Origin: Parabacteroides hominis
GTDB lineage: Bacteria; Bacteroidota; Bacteroidia; Bacteroidales; Tannerellaceae
Assembly (NCBI RefSeq): GCF_014287585.1
Contig: NZ_JACOOJ010000011.1
Location: 1-64,000 of the forward strand
Direction of reading: 5' to 3'
Length of the DNA stretch: 64,000 bases
Position numbers and translations under genes: made by a program. Below the pieces are notes generated by a model. It saw nothing but the letters and a program-made list of their open reading frames with translations. It did not search any database and was not told where the DNA came from. Numbering within the stretch: the first letter of the stretch is position 1; each line of letters starts with the position of its first letter. Below, piece by piece: positions 45,838 to 54,687 of this stretch.

Positions 45838-47127
45838 ATGAGAGATCTCTTCGGAACCATCAGCACCCGCTATCTGATTGCCATCCTGAACCTGGCACTG
45901 ATCTTTATCAATGCCAAAGCATTAGGTGTCGAAGGAGTCGGGCTGGTCGGACTGATCCTGGCGGCAATAGGAATCGCAACCATGTTCTGCGGAATATTGG
46001 CGGGAAATACAATTGTTTATTTCATGAACCGCTATTCCATGCAAGCCGTGTTTTTGCCTTCTTACTGCTGGACACCGGTCGGAGCGGGTATTGCTTGCGG
46101 TTGCATGGCCATTCTCGGACTGCTTCCCGAAGGGTATGCCCTTGATATTTATATCCTTTCCATCCTGACCTCTCTCGTTGCTGCCAACTCCCGTTTCCTG
46201 CTGGGAAAGAATCGGATCTTCGGGTTCAACCTGACCTTTGTCCTGCAAGGGGGATTATTGTTCTTTGTATTGCTATTCCTTTATTACGGATTGGAGAAAC
46301 AGGATGTAACCGCCTATCTGTGGGGAATGTATCTCACAAACGGGGTCGCATTCCTTGTCAGCCTGTTTCTGCTCTTGCCTTTCCTGCGCAAGAAAGAGGC
46401 AGACCCGCGGAAAGGACGTTCGGGGTACGCGCTCCTACAGGAGATGTTTGCCTACGGGCTTTGGGGAAGTGCAGACAATATCGCCGAAATCCTGACCACC
46501 CGCCTCAACTATTTCCTGATCAAACGATTCGCAGGATTGGGAAGTGTCGGGCTATTGGACGCGGGGACCAAGATTTCCGAAAGCGTCTGGCATATCAACC
46601 GCAGCATCGGCTTTATCGAGTACAGCCGCGTTGCCCGGACACATAATCCCGGCGAGCAAAAACAGATCACGCTCCGGTTCTTCAAGCTTACTTTTTGCGC
46701 CGTCACGCTTGCGACCGGTTGTATTCTCCTGATACCGGAATGGGTGTACACAGATTATCTGTTCAGTGCCGAGTTTGCAGGGATGCGCAACGTCATAACA
46801 GGACTGTCAGCCGGAATCATTGCACTGGCCTGTAACAGTATACTAAGCCAATATTTTATCGGGAGCGGAAAAATACGCTACAGCGCGGGAAGTTCTTTTG
46901 TCGGTTTGATAAGCCTGCTTGTTTCGGGCTATCTGCTAATTCCGTCTTACGGAGTGGTCGGATCGGCCATCAGTTCCAGTATCGCATTCAGCACCATGCT
47001 GGCATTCTCCATGATTATCTTCTGTTGGAAAACAGGAGCCCGACCGAGGGAATTTCTGATTAATAAAGAGGATGTAAGGTTCGCACTCCGGAAACTCCGG
47101 TTGACGCATGACGGGAGTCAACCCTGA
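45838..47127 (+). CDS. Polysaccharide-type flippase (MOP/MATE superfamily)
   Basis: 429 residues, almost wholly hydrophobic, with about 12-13 membrane segments and short loops. The N-terminal pattern (ISTRYLIAILNLALIFINAK, then GVEGVGLVGLILAAIG) and the final pair of segments with polar turns (LIPSYGVVGSAISSSIAFST) fit Wzx-like exporters. It would flip lipid-linked sugars to the outer face of the inner membrane. No glycosyltransferases are nearby, so the cargo is unknown. Confidence 0.8.
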   Translation: MRDLFGTISTRYLIAILNLALIFINAKALGVEGVGLVGLILAAIGIATMFCGILAGNTIVYFMNRYSMQAVFLPSYCWTPVGAGIACGCMAILGLLPEGYALDIYILSILTSLVAANSRFLLGKNRIFGFNLTFVLQGGLLFFVLLFLYYGLEKQDVTAYLWGMYLTNGVAFLVSLFLLLPFLRKKEADPRKGRSGYALLQEMFAYGLWGSADNIAEILTTRLNYFLIKRFAGLGSVGLLDAGTKISESVWHINRSIGFIEYSRVARTHNPGEQKQITLRFFKLTFCAVTLATGCILLIPEWVYTDYLFSAEFAGMRNVITGLSAGIIALACNSILSQYFIGSGKIRYSAGSSFVGLISLLVSGYLLIPSYGVVGSAISSSIAFSTMLAFSMIIFCWKTGARPREFLINKEDVRFALRKLRLTHDGSQP

Positions 47128-47143
47128 CGCAACACCTGCGTCA
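47125..47143. terminator. Small hairpin between convergent flippase and EnvC-like genes
   Basis: TGACGCA (47125-47131) pairs with TGCGTCA (47137-47143) across a 5-base loop in the 13-bp gap between the two stops. No T run, so termination is uncertain. Confidence 0.3.
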
Positions 47144-48472
47144 ATCCAGCCACGGCGCCGGGTTCAATTTCGTCTTTTCTTTCCAAAGCTGGAAATGAAG
47201 GATCGTAGCATTGCCGTCCTCGGTATCGGTGAAAATCTTTCCGATCGCCTGGCGGGTGCTCACTTTATCGCCTGCCTTCACATAGACCTGGCTCAGGTTA
47301 CTGTAGACCGTCAGATAGTTACCGTGACGGACAATGACCGAGTTGTTATATCCCGGAACAACGAACACGCGCGTCACCTCGCCATTGAACACGGCACGGG
47401 CATCCGCACCCGGAGCGGTTTGGATATCGATACCACTGTTATTCGTACGGACATACTTCAGTTCCTGATGCTGCTGTTCGCCAAAGGTAGCGACAATCGT
47501 ATGGCGACCGGACACAGGATAAGGCAAACGACCCTTATTGCCTGCAAAATCATCGGACAAGCGCTTCTCGGCTTTTGTCATGGCATATCCGCCTTTGGTG
47601 TCGGCGACACGTTCTTCGCGGACCGGCTCCGTCTCCGGCTTTGTTTCAGGGACTTTCTTTCCTGAGGCAGCCGCCTTTTCACGTGCCAAGCGATCGCGTT
47701 CTGCGCGGGCTGCCCGTTCTCGGGCGGCTTTGGCCTCGGCTTCGGCACGGGCGATTTCTTCGGCTATCTGCTTTTCGATCTGGCGGTTCAGGGCATCAGC
47801 CTGCTTCTTCTTCTTTTTCAGGTCGGCCTGCAACTGCTTTTGTTTCTTGTTTAACTGCTGCACCTCCTCTTTCTGGCTCGATTCCTCGGTCTGGAGCTTG
47901 CGGCTTTCATCCTCGCGCGCACCCAATAAGGCGTTCTTCTCGGCACGCGTCTTTTCCAGTTCTTTCTGCTTGTCGGCAATCTCCTTCTGCTTATCGATGA
48001 TTTCGGAAGCCTGCATCTTCTGCCAGTCGGCATACTCGCGAAGGTAACGCATACGGCGAAAGGACTGGGCGAAATTGTCGGCGGAAAGGATAAACAGCAA
48101 CTTATCCTGCGAACTGCGCCGCTTGTACATGCTTTGAACCGATTTCCCGTAATTCTGCCGTTTATTCCCCAACTCTTTTTCCAGTTGGGAGATGTTCCGT
48201 CGGGAAGCGGCTATTTGTTTGTCTATTTCCCCGATCTCCTGGTTCAGGAGGCTGATGACCTGTTTACGGGAAAGGATCTGTTTGGAGAGCAGGTTCAGCC
48301 GGTTCAGCGAGTTACGCGCCGTCTGCCGTGTCTCGTCCAATAGCTGGCTGGTCATCTCGATCTCGGCAAGTGCGGCTTTACGCTGCTTTTCGAGTTCGCG
48401 TACTCTTGCCGAGTTCTGCGCGGAAACAGAACCTATCGACAGTACGAATATGACGAACCAGAAGTATCTCAT
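47141..48472 (-). CDS. EnvC-like murein hydrolase activator (degenerate LytM domain)
   Basis: 443 residues with a Sec signal (IFVLSIGSVSAQ). About 260 residues of coiled coil (LEKQRKAALAEIEMTSQLLD through the RAEAEAKAARERAARAERD run) precede a C-terminal LytM/M23 domain. Of the usual zinc ligands, the first His is Asn (NNSGIDI instead of H-x-G-x-D) and the His of the YxHL motif is also Asn (VYSNL); LHFQLW is kept. This is the pattern of EnvC and NlpD, which do not cut peptidoglycan but activate amidases for cell separation. It follows the DUF4292 gene by 1 nt, at the end of the dut operon. Confidence 0.85.
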   Translation of the reverse strand: MRYFWFVIFVLSIGSVSAQNSARVRELEKQRKAALAEIEMTSQLLDETRQTARNSLNRLNLLSKQILSRKQVISLLNQEIGEIDKQIAASRRNISQLEKELGNKRQNYGKSVQSMYKRRSSQDKLLFILSADNFAQSFRRMRYLREYADWQKMQASEIIDKQKEIADKQKELEKTRAEKNALLGAREDESRKLQTEESSQKEEVQQLNKKQKQLQADLKKKKKQADALNRQIEKQIAEEIARAEAEAKAARERAARAERDRLAREKAAASGKKVPETKPETEPVREERVADTKGGYAMTKAEKRLSDDFAGNKGRLPYPVSGRHTIVATFGEQQHQELKYVRTNNSGIDIQTAPGADARAVFNGEVTRVFVVPGYNNSVIVRHGNYLTVYSNLSQVYVKAGDKVSTRQAIGKIFTDTEDGNATILHFQLWKEKTKLNPAPWLD

Positions 48473-48473
48473 C

Positions 48474-49313
48474 TTACATTTTATTACTACTCAAAGATTT
48501 GATGATCTGAGATAATGTGATACGTTTATATTTGGAAGGAATGGAAAAATCCATTTTCACCGGGACATCCGTCTGCATACGGGAGAAATGCAACGTAATT
48601 CCCCCTTGCGAAGCACCATCCTTCATCACCAGCACATCCATCTTCATCGGGAACGGCTGCCCGTCTGCCAGGCGAAAATCGGCATAGTCCCATTGCAGGG
48701 CGTAACGATCCGAAGGTTCGGTGATACAGGTTGAGAGAATCTTCTCCTCTCCGTCCGCCATAAAGGTGTACAGCAGCCCCATCACATCCTCCACCTGTAT
48801 TTCGGCTGCGGGCCCGTCCTGCTTCAGCTTAAAGCGGTTGTACTGCTTCGGGCTGATCCCCTGCTGCCCGGGAAGGAACAGATGATTGGTGAAAAGAGCC
48901 TGCAGATTATAGAAATTGAACTCGATCGGCGTCTGCCCTTTCAGGTTGGCGTAATTATCGGCTACATAACGCTTGTTCATGCGGTCGATCACCTTTACGC
49001 TGTCCACACTGATCTCGGCACGGAAAACCTCGATACCTAAAAAAGGTTGTACGGACAACTGGAAAGCACTGTCTTTTACCATCTTCAGATCCACACGCGA
49101 ACTCATATTGTTGCCCGGCAGGTTCAGGTCCACGTTCAGGCGTGCGGTCAGGGTTTCGTACTTGAACGCCTGCTCCTGCATAAGCGCAAAGAACTCGTTA
49201 TGCGTTTTCGCTCCGCCCGCTTCGACCGTACCGACTTTCTTGGTCGATTTACAACCCGTGAACGACAGGGCGATAAAAAAGGCCAGCGCAAAGGCAAGGC
49301 TTATCTTATTCAT
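48474..49313 (-). CDS. DUF4292-family lipoprotein
   Basis: 279 residues with a lipoprotein signal (ALAFFIALSFTGC, Cys20). The rest is beta-rich, reminiscent of LolA/LolB-like half barrels: RLNVDLNLPGNNMSSRVDLK, FLGIEVFRAEISVDSVKVID, LQWDYADFRLADGQPFPMKM. DUF4292 proteins are conserved in Bacteroidetes with this neighbourhood, and a role in outer-membrane upkeep is inferred. Overlaps the TPR gene by 8 bp. Confidence 0.85.
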   Translation of the reverse strand: MNKISLAFALAFFIALSFTGCKSTKKVGTVEAGGAKTHNEFFALMQEQAFKYETLTARLNVDLNLPGNNMSSRVDLKMVKDSAFQLSVQPFLGIEVFRAEISVDSVKVIDRMNKRYVADNYANLKGQTPIEFNFYNLQALFTNHLFLPGQQGISPKQYNRFKLKQDGPAAEIQVEDVMGLLYTFMADGEEKILSTCITEPSDRYALQWDYADFRLADGQPFPMKMDVLVMKDGASQGGITLHFSRMQTDVPVKMDFSIPSKYKRITLSQIIKSLSSNKM

Positions 49314-51081
49314 TCTTGACCTCCTCTTCTATATAGGTTCCCTCTGCGATCTTACGATCCAGCACATCGCTTTCTTTCCCCATCTCCTTCGCTTTCTTCC
49401 ACTGTTCAAGCGCCTTTTCCTTCTCCCCGCTCATAAAGAGGATATCGCCGTAATGGTCCACCAGCTCGGAGCTTTTGGTCGTATCGTTGGCAAGCGCGCT
49501 CTCTATGTATATCTTGGCAAGCGTATAGTTTCCCTGCACAAAGAATATCCAGGCATAGGTATCGAGGTAAGTCGAATTGTTCGGTTCCAGTTTGACCGCC
49601 AACGCGCTCATCCGCTCCGCCTTTTTCAGGTCTTTCTTTTCCAGCGAGAGGAAATAGGCGTAATTATTGAGGACGACCACATTCTTGTCATTGTATTTCA
49701 GGGCTTCGTCATACGCTTTGTAGGCTTCCGGCATATTCTTGATCTGATAGTAGATATCACCTATCTGCCCGTAAAAATCGGACTTCAACCCTACGTTCGT
49801 CTCCGGGATAATCTCCAGGCCTGCCTTGTAGGTATCCAGTGCATCCTGGTACTTTTCCTGCTGGAAATAAGCGATTCCAAGATAAAAATAATACTCCGGC
49901 GCATCGGGGAAAAGCTCCTGGCAACGGGTACAGATACGGATCACTTCGGGAATGTCTTCCGACTTCAACGCCAGGTTCAGGAGTTGTTGCCAGGCAGCCG
50001 CATCCGAAGGTTCCATCTCGGTAATCAACTGAAACTGGAAACGGGCCTCGTCAGTCTTTCCCTGCGTAATCAGCAGGCTACCGTACATCTGTTTCAGATC
50101 GATATCTTCCGGATGTTGTTCCAGTAATGTCTGAAAAAGGGCATTCGCGCTCTCGGTCCCCTTCTTCGTCTGCTGTAGTTTGAGAATATAGCGGGACAGG
50201 ATACCGACTTTCGTATCGACATCCAGTTTTTCATTCACCAATGCATTGCGTATCTGCGTCTCGGCCGCGTCCTTATTTCCGACGGCTTCATAATAGTTCG
50301 CCATCGAGACAATGTAATAGGGACTTTCCGGATCGATTTCGTGCGCCTTCTGATAATATTTCAGGGCTTTGACCGTATCGTTCTTTTCCAGGTGGAGATC
50401 ACCCAAAATGATCTGGTAGCGGGATTCCATCGGGAACTTGGCAGCAAGCTTTTCCACTTCTTTGAAGGCGTTATCGGTCTGCTCCAACGCGTTATACAAT
50501 TTATATTTCTGCATCGAAAGCGCTTCACTCATGCCGATAGACGATTCGAGGGCGTCATAAGCATCGATCGCCTTCCCGATTTCACCTTCCTGCGTAAGCG
50601 CATCCGCCAGGTAATAGTTCAACTCCGGTTTTCCGGGATAATCTTTTACCAGCTTCTCATACTCTTCCGCCGCTTCGCCGAACATACCGAGGTTACGGCT
50701 CATTGTCGCCAACGCCAGCCGGTAGGTAAAATTATCGGAACTGTAAGCCACCGCACGCCGCAACATCTCCAGCGACTTTTCCGGACGGTTCAGTTGGGCA
50801 TAAAACGAAGAAAGTTCGTATAAGACAGCCGACGCAGTCGAGTCGATCGTCAGACAATGGTTAAAGGCATCATAAGCGGCATCGAATTTTCCGGCTGTCT
50901 TCAGGTTCAGCCCTTCGTAGAAGAAGTAATCGAACTTCCGCTGATCCCCGGCACTCACTTTATTCGGCTTCGGCGACATTCCCACCTTCGCATCCTGATC
51001 CTGCGCCCTCAACGATTGCGAACTCCCGATCAGGAATAATAGAAAAGATATCGAGATCAGAGACTTTAGCATCCCTCCCAT
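49306..51081 (-). CDS. Tetratricopeptide-repeat protein, exported
   Basis: 591 residues with a signal peptide (LISISFLLFLIGSSQSLRAQ) and helical repeats over nearly the full length, about ten TPR units (for example AYDAFNHCLTIDSTASAVLY, ALKYYQKAHEIDPESPYYIV, EAYKAYDEALKYNDKNVVVL). TPR stacks bind partner proteins; the partner is unknown. Operon position between dut and DUF4292/EnvC points to the cell envelope. An alternative ATG lies three codons in. Confidence 0.9.
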   Translation of the reverse strand: MGGMLKSLISISFLLFLIGSSQSLRAQDQDAKVGMSPKPNKVSAGDQRKFDYFFYEGLNLKTAGKFDAAYDAFNHCLTIDSTASAVLYELSSFYAQLNRPEKSLEMLRRAVAYSSDNFTYRLALATMSRNLGMFGEAAEEYEKLVKDYPGKPELNYYLADALTQEGEIGKAIDAYDALESSIGMSEALSMQKYKLYNALEQTDNAFKEVEKLAAKFPMESRYQIILGDLHLEKNDTVKALKYYQKAHEIDPESPYYIVSMANYYEAVGNKDAAETQIRNALVNEKLDVDTKVGILSRYILKLQQTKKGTESANALFQTLLEQHPEDIDLKQMYGSLLITQGKTDEARFQFQLITEMEPSDAAAWQQLLNLALKSEDIPEVIRICTRCQELFPDAPEYYFYLGIAYFQQEKYQDALDTYKAGLEIIPETNVGLKSDFYGQIGDIYYQIKNMPEAYKAYDEALKYNDKNVVVLNNYAYFLSLEKKDLKKAERMSALAVKLEPNNSTYLDTYAWIFFVQGNYTLAKIYIESALANDTTKSSELVDHYGDILFMSGEKEKALEQWKKAKEMGKESDVLDRKIAEGTYIEEEVKNE

Positions 51082-51111
51082 ATTTTTTAATTCTTAATTC
51101 TTAATTTTTAA
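51082..51111. repeat. Short TAATTC-like tandem in the dut-TPR gap
   Basis: The 30-bp gap holds three to four imperfect copies of AATTCTT/AATTTTT. Probably a low-complexity spacer, with no function assigned. Confidence 0.4.
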
Positions 51112-51543
51112 TTATTTCCCCGTGTGACCGAAGCCGCCGGCTCCCCGTTCGGTGTCGTCAAGACCTTCCACCGGTTGCCAAACGACCTGGCTGTGAGTCG
51201 TGATCACCATCTGGCAAATACGTTCCCCGTCGTTGACGGTAAACGGTTCGGATGAGAGATTTATCAGGATTATGCCGATCTCGCCGCGATAGTCCGCATC
51301 GATAGTGCCCGGCGTGTTCAGTAATGTGATGCCATGTTTCAATGCCAGGCCGCTACGGGGGCGCATCTGTGCCTCATAACCTTCCGGCAGCGCGATATAT
51401 AATCCGGTCGGAATCAGTTTCCGTTCAAGGGGTTTCAACACTACCGGTTCCGCCAGATTTGCACGAATGTCCATTCCTGCCGACAGCGGAGTCGCGTATC
51501 CCGGCAGCGGATGGTGTGACTTATTGATGATCTTTACTTCCAT
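51112..51543 (-). CDS. dut: dUTP diphosphatase
   Basis: Hydrolyses dUTP to dUMP, keeping uracil out of DNA and supplying dTMP synthesis. 143 residues, the normal length of the trimeric enzyme. The five motifs are present: [31 protein letters not shown] (catalytic Asp), GERICQMVI and [10 protein letters not shown] at the C-terminus. First gene of the dut-TPR-DUF4292-envC operon. Confidence 0.97.
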   Translation of the reverse strand: MEVKIINKSHHPLPGYATPLSAGMDIRANLAEPVVLKPLERKLIPTGLYIALPEGYEAQMRPRSGLALKHGITLLNTPGTIDADYRGEIGIILINLSSEPFTVNDGERICQMVITTHSQVVWQPVEGLDDTERGAGGFGHTGK

Positions 51544-51731
51544 AAACTCTTTTATTTCCGGGCAAATTTACACAAATATCCCTGATTACCATCTACTGGC
51601 AGTTCCATTATTCTTTAAATTATACTAAGCACGCCTACATGCATCTACACCGGAGTACTTTGGTCCCCTTAAGGTACTTTTTCTTTAAAACAAGCAAGAA
51701 AAGTACGGAAAACAAGCGGAAATGCTCGCAA
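51544..51731. other. dut upstream region, before array D
   Basis: A minus-strand -7 box TAAATTTG (51563-51570) lies 20 bp above the dut start and is the likely promoter. The remaining 160 bp shows a short inverted pair AAGTACTTT-like near 51655-51680 and no gene. Confidence 0.5.
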
Positions 51732-51812
51732 ACATCCCCATCTTGCACCTTTCAACATCCGGGTGTAGCCTCCCCATACACCCGGATGTTTCTGCTCCGG
51801 ACATCCGGGTGT
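51732..51812. repeat. Array D: four units of 23 bp with an ACATCCGGGTGT palindrome
   Basis: Cores at 51732-51743 (ACATCCCCATCT, degenerate), 51755-51766 (ACATCCGGGTGT), 51778-51789 (ACACCCGGATGT, the same core inverted) and 51801-51812 (ACATCCGGGTGT) are each 23 bp from the next. The middle pair also forms a 14-bp hairpin; the last is extended to CGGACA-TCCGGG-TGTCCG. It lies in the 484-bp gap between dut and the GH2 gene. Confidence 0.85.
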
Positions 51813-52027
51813 CCGGAAACAAAACATACCAACTAATTGATTAATATATGCTTATATTGCAAAACAAAGACTATGACTTTCAGAAAACCGGTGATACATA
51901 AGTGATAGACAAATATGGCATCTATCACTCCTACGCACTATAATTATCAAAGCTCACATGGTAAAGTGTGATAGAGTGACAGAGGATTCCGCAATAACAG
52001 GGTATGTAACCAATCCCTGTTTTCCTC
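51813..52027. other. Gap with TGATAGA inverted repeats and a weak GH2 terminator
   Basis: Three copies of TGATAGA or its complement occur around 51900-51976, the first two forming AGTGATAG/CTATCACT. A 7-bp hairpin AACAGGG/CCCTGTT (51996-52002 with 52015-52021) sits just after the GH2 stop with no minus-strand T run. No gene seen. Confidence 0.4.
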
Positions 52028-54529
52028 TTATTCTCCTACCTTTATTTCCACGATTGCATCCGGCAGGCCTTCCGCCGTAGCTTTCAACCGGATGGTTCCT
52101 GCCTTGCCCGTGTTTTGTACGACCGCCATTGCTTTTCCGTAGAAAGCGTGACGTTCCGGTTTCTTGAGGCTGACGGGATCATTCTGATCTCCGTTATCTG
52201 TTCCGGCAATAAAGCCATCCCCCTCAACCGTAAAACGAAGCAGGTTGTCGGCATCCGGCACTAAGTTTCCGTCTTTATCCTGTATTTCCACGGTCACGAA
52301 TGAAAGATCCGTGCCATCGGCGTGCAAGGCGGAACGATCGGGAATCAGCATGATCCGGGCAGGCTCGCCGGCTGTACGGATTTCACGTGCAAGCACTTCC
52401 TTGCCGTCCTTACGGGAAACGGCTTTCAACGTACCCGGTGTAAAAGGAACACGCCAGCAGACATGGAAAGCATCGTCCGGCTTGCTTTTGACACCCAGGC
52501 TCTCGCCGTTCAGGAAAAGCTCCACTTCATCCGCCTGGTTATAGTAGGCCCAGATATCGACAGTCTCTCCCTTTTTCCAGTTCCAGTGCGGGAAAAGGTG
52601 AAGAACCGGCGTGTCGGTCCATTCGCTCTGGTACATATAATAGACATCTTTCGGAATACCTGCCAAGTCGACAATACCGAAGAAACTGCTACGGCTCGGC
52701 CACCAGTAAGGTGTCGGTTCGCCCAGATAATCGAAGCCCGTCCAGATAAACAGACCTGAAACATAAGGCAGCCGCTTGACCTCCCGCCAAGTCACCTCGT
52801 GGGTCGAACCCCAAGGTACATGGCAGTTGTCATAAGCCGAGCAAAGGTGTTCGGGACGATCGAAGCGTTCCCGCCAGGTGTTCGGCCAGACATACATCGA
52901 ATCGGATGGCATCTGGTAGTAACCGCGTGTCATCAGGGCGGAAGTAGACTCACTGACGATTAACGTCTTGCCCGGAAAGTTCTGCGGGAACGGCTCGTAA
53001 TTCTTTTCGTGATAGTTGAATCCCAATACATCCAACGCATTCGAACGGAAGATCAGGTTACCAGGTGTCGCTTCATTATTGGCAGCAGTGACAGGGCGCG
53101 TCTTATCCAGGCGCTTGACGATTGCCGCCAGCGAATGGGCGATCAATCCCTGTACGCTCATGGCGGTATCAGACAAGATCTTGTCATCCACCGGATGGCC
53201 TGCATTGAGGATCAGGTTGGCGGCTTCAAGGCTGAGTGTGTCGGCATCGGCATGTTGCCATTGCTCCAGCACTTCGTTTCCGATGCTCCACATAAAGACG
53301 GACGGATGGTTACGGTCGCGCAGGATCTGGTCTGTCAAGTCCTTTTCATGCCATTCGTCAAAATATTGGGCATAGTCGTACGGTGATTTCCGTTTCCGCC
53401 ACATGTCGAAAGCCTCGTCCTGTACCAGCAATCCGATCCGGTCACAGATGTCGAGCAGCTCGGGTGCCGGCGGGTTATGGCTGGTGCGGACGGCATTGGC
53501 CCCCATGTCTTTCATCATTTGCAGTTGACGTTCGAGCGCCCTCGGATTGATCGCGCTACCGAGGCATCCCAGGTCATGATGCAGGCAGACACCTAATATT
53601 TTGGTCGGTTCCCCGTTCAGGGAGAATCCCGTATGCTCGTCCCAATCGAATTTGCGTATGCCGAATGTGGTTTGATAGCGGTCCGTCACTTTATTGTCGA
53701 CTTTCACCTCGGTTATGGCGGTGTACAGATAAGGATTCCGGACGCTCCATAGTTCCGGATAGAACATTTCTATCGTGTGTGTAACGATTTTCTTTCCTCC
53801 TGCGGCTATCTCGGCCGGGGAAGATATCCGGTAGAGGGTCTTTCCTTCCTTGTCTTGTATCAGGGTAGAAACTTCCACGGTCACATCCGATGCATCGTTT
53901 TTCAAGGTCGTTTCAATTTCGACCGTGCTCTTGTCCGCATTAATGACCGGAGTTGTGATGTTTGTCCCCCAATTATCCACATGGACTTGTCCGGTTTTCA
54001 CCAACCATACATTCCGGTAAATGCCGGAACCCGAATACCAACGGGAATTAGGCTGCTCGCTGTTATCGGCCTGGACAACCAAAACATTCTCCTCCTTACC
54101 ATAATTCAGATACGGTGTCAGGTCATAACGGAACGAAACATACCCGTTGGGGCGGAAACCTAACAAATGTCCGTTCAGCCAGACTTTACTGTTCCGGTAA
54201 ACGCCGTCGAAATCAATATAGATCACTTTTCCCTTGTCGCTTTCAGGCAGTTTGAAATGTTTCCGGTACCACCCCGTTCCACCCGGCAGCGCACCGCCGC
54301 CGGGAGTCGCCGGGTTATCGAGGGAGAAATCCGCCTCGATGCTCCAGTCGTGAGGCAGGTTCAGGACCCGCCAATCGCTGTCATCCGTACCGGGTGCGGA
54401 GGCATTGGCTTGTTTTTCAGTCAGAGCAAAGCGCCATTCCTTGTTGAAAGATATTCTCTCACGGCCTTTTTCCTGTGTGGCACATGCAGTAAGAAGCAGG
54501 CAGATCAGGGCAAATACGGATAGTCTCAT
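52028..54529 (-). CDS. Glycoside hydrolase family 2 lipoprotein, beta-galactosidase-like
   Basis: 833 residues with a lipoprotein signal (FALICLLLTACA, Cys16). Sugar-binding domain (WYRKHFKLPESDKGKVIYID, LNGHLLGFRPNGYVSFRYDL), Ig-like domain, and a TIM barrel with GANAVRTSHNPPAPELLD, the acid/base Glu in FMWSIGNEV and the nucleophile Glu in LIVSESTSAL. The C-terminus has two Ig-like folds (DEVELFLNGESLGVKS; VEIQDKDGNLVPDADNLLRF). It is monocistronic, with its own TAnnTTTG promoter and no SusC/SusD, so it may serve a remote locus. Aryl-beta-galactosidase activity is the usual annotation; not proven here. Confidence 0.9.
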   Translation of the reverse strand: MRLSVFALICLLLTACATQEKGRERISFNKEWRFALTEKQANASAPGTDDSDWRVLNLPHDWSIEADFSLDNPATPGGGALPGGTGWYRKHFKLPESDKGKVIYIDFDGVYRNSKVWLNGHLLGFRPNGYVSFRYDLTPYLNYGKEENVLVVQADNSEQPNSRWYSGSGIYRNVWLVKTGQVHVDNWGTNITTPVINADKSTVEIETTLKNDASDVTVEVSTLIQDKEGKTLYRISSPAEIAAGGKKIVTHTIEMFYPELWSVRNPYLYTAITEVKVDNKVTDRYQTTFGIRKFDWDEHTGFSLNGEPTKILGVCLHHDLGCLGSAINPRALERQLQMMKDMGANAVRTSHNPPAPELLDICDRIGLLVQDEAFDMWRKRKSPYDYAQYFDEWHEKDLTDQILRDRNHPSVFMWSIGNEVLEQWQHADADTLSLEAANLILNAGHPVDDKILSDTAMSVQGLIAHSLAAIVKRLDKTRPVTAANNEATPGNLIFRSNALDVLGFNYHEKNYEPFPQNFPGKTLIVSESTSALMTRGYYQMPSDSMYVWPNTWRERFDRPEHLCSAYDNCHVPWGSTHEVTWREVKRLPYVSGLFIWTGFDYLGEPTPYWWPSRSSFFGIVDLAGIPKDVYYMYQSEWTDTPVLHLFPHWNWKKGETVDIWAYYNQADEVELFLNGESLGVKSKPDDAFHVCWRVPFTPGTLKAVSRKDGKEVLAREIRTAGEPARIMLIPDRSALHADGTDLSFVTVEIQDKDGNLVPDADNLLRFTVEGDGFIAGTDNGDQNDPVSLKKPERHAFYGKAMAVVQNTGKAGTIRLKATAEGLPDAIVEIKVGE

Positions 54530-54558
54530 ACGTGTATAGTTAACTCGTTTATATTATA

Positions 54559-54566
54559 CAAAGGTA
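54559..54566 (-). promoter_or_regulatory. Promoter of the stand-alone GH2 gene
   Basis: Exact -7 box TACCTTTG on the minus strand, about 23 nt of leader. Confidence 0.6.
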
Positions 54567-54632
54567 ATACAAAAGAGCCTAAAAAATGAGGGAAGAACAT
54601 ACAAAATAAAGGGGTATATCGTTATAATATCA

Positions 54633-54640
54633 TACATTTG
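54633..54640 (+). promoter_or_regulatory. porX promoter, -7 box TACATTTG
   Basis: Exact match on the plus strand. Transcription should start near 54647, so the upstream ATG at 54646 cannot be the start and the ATG at 54688 is used. Confidence 0.65.
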
Positions 54641-54687
54641 TAGGGATGAACCCGGTTTGTTCATTTTCAAAAAAGAAAGATAAAACT

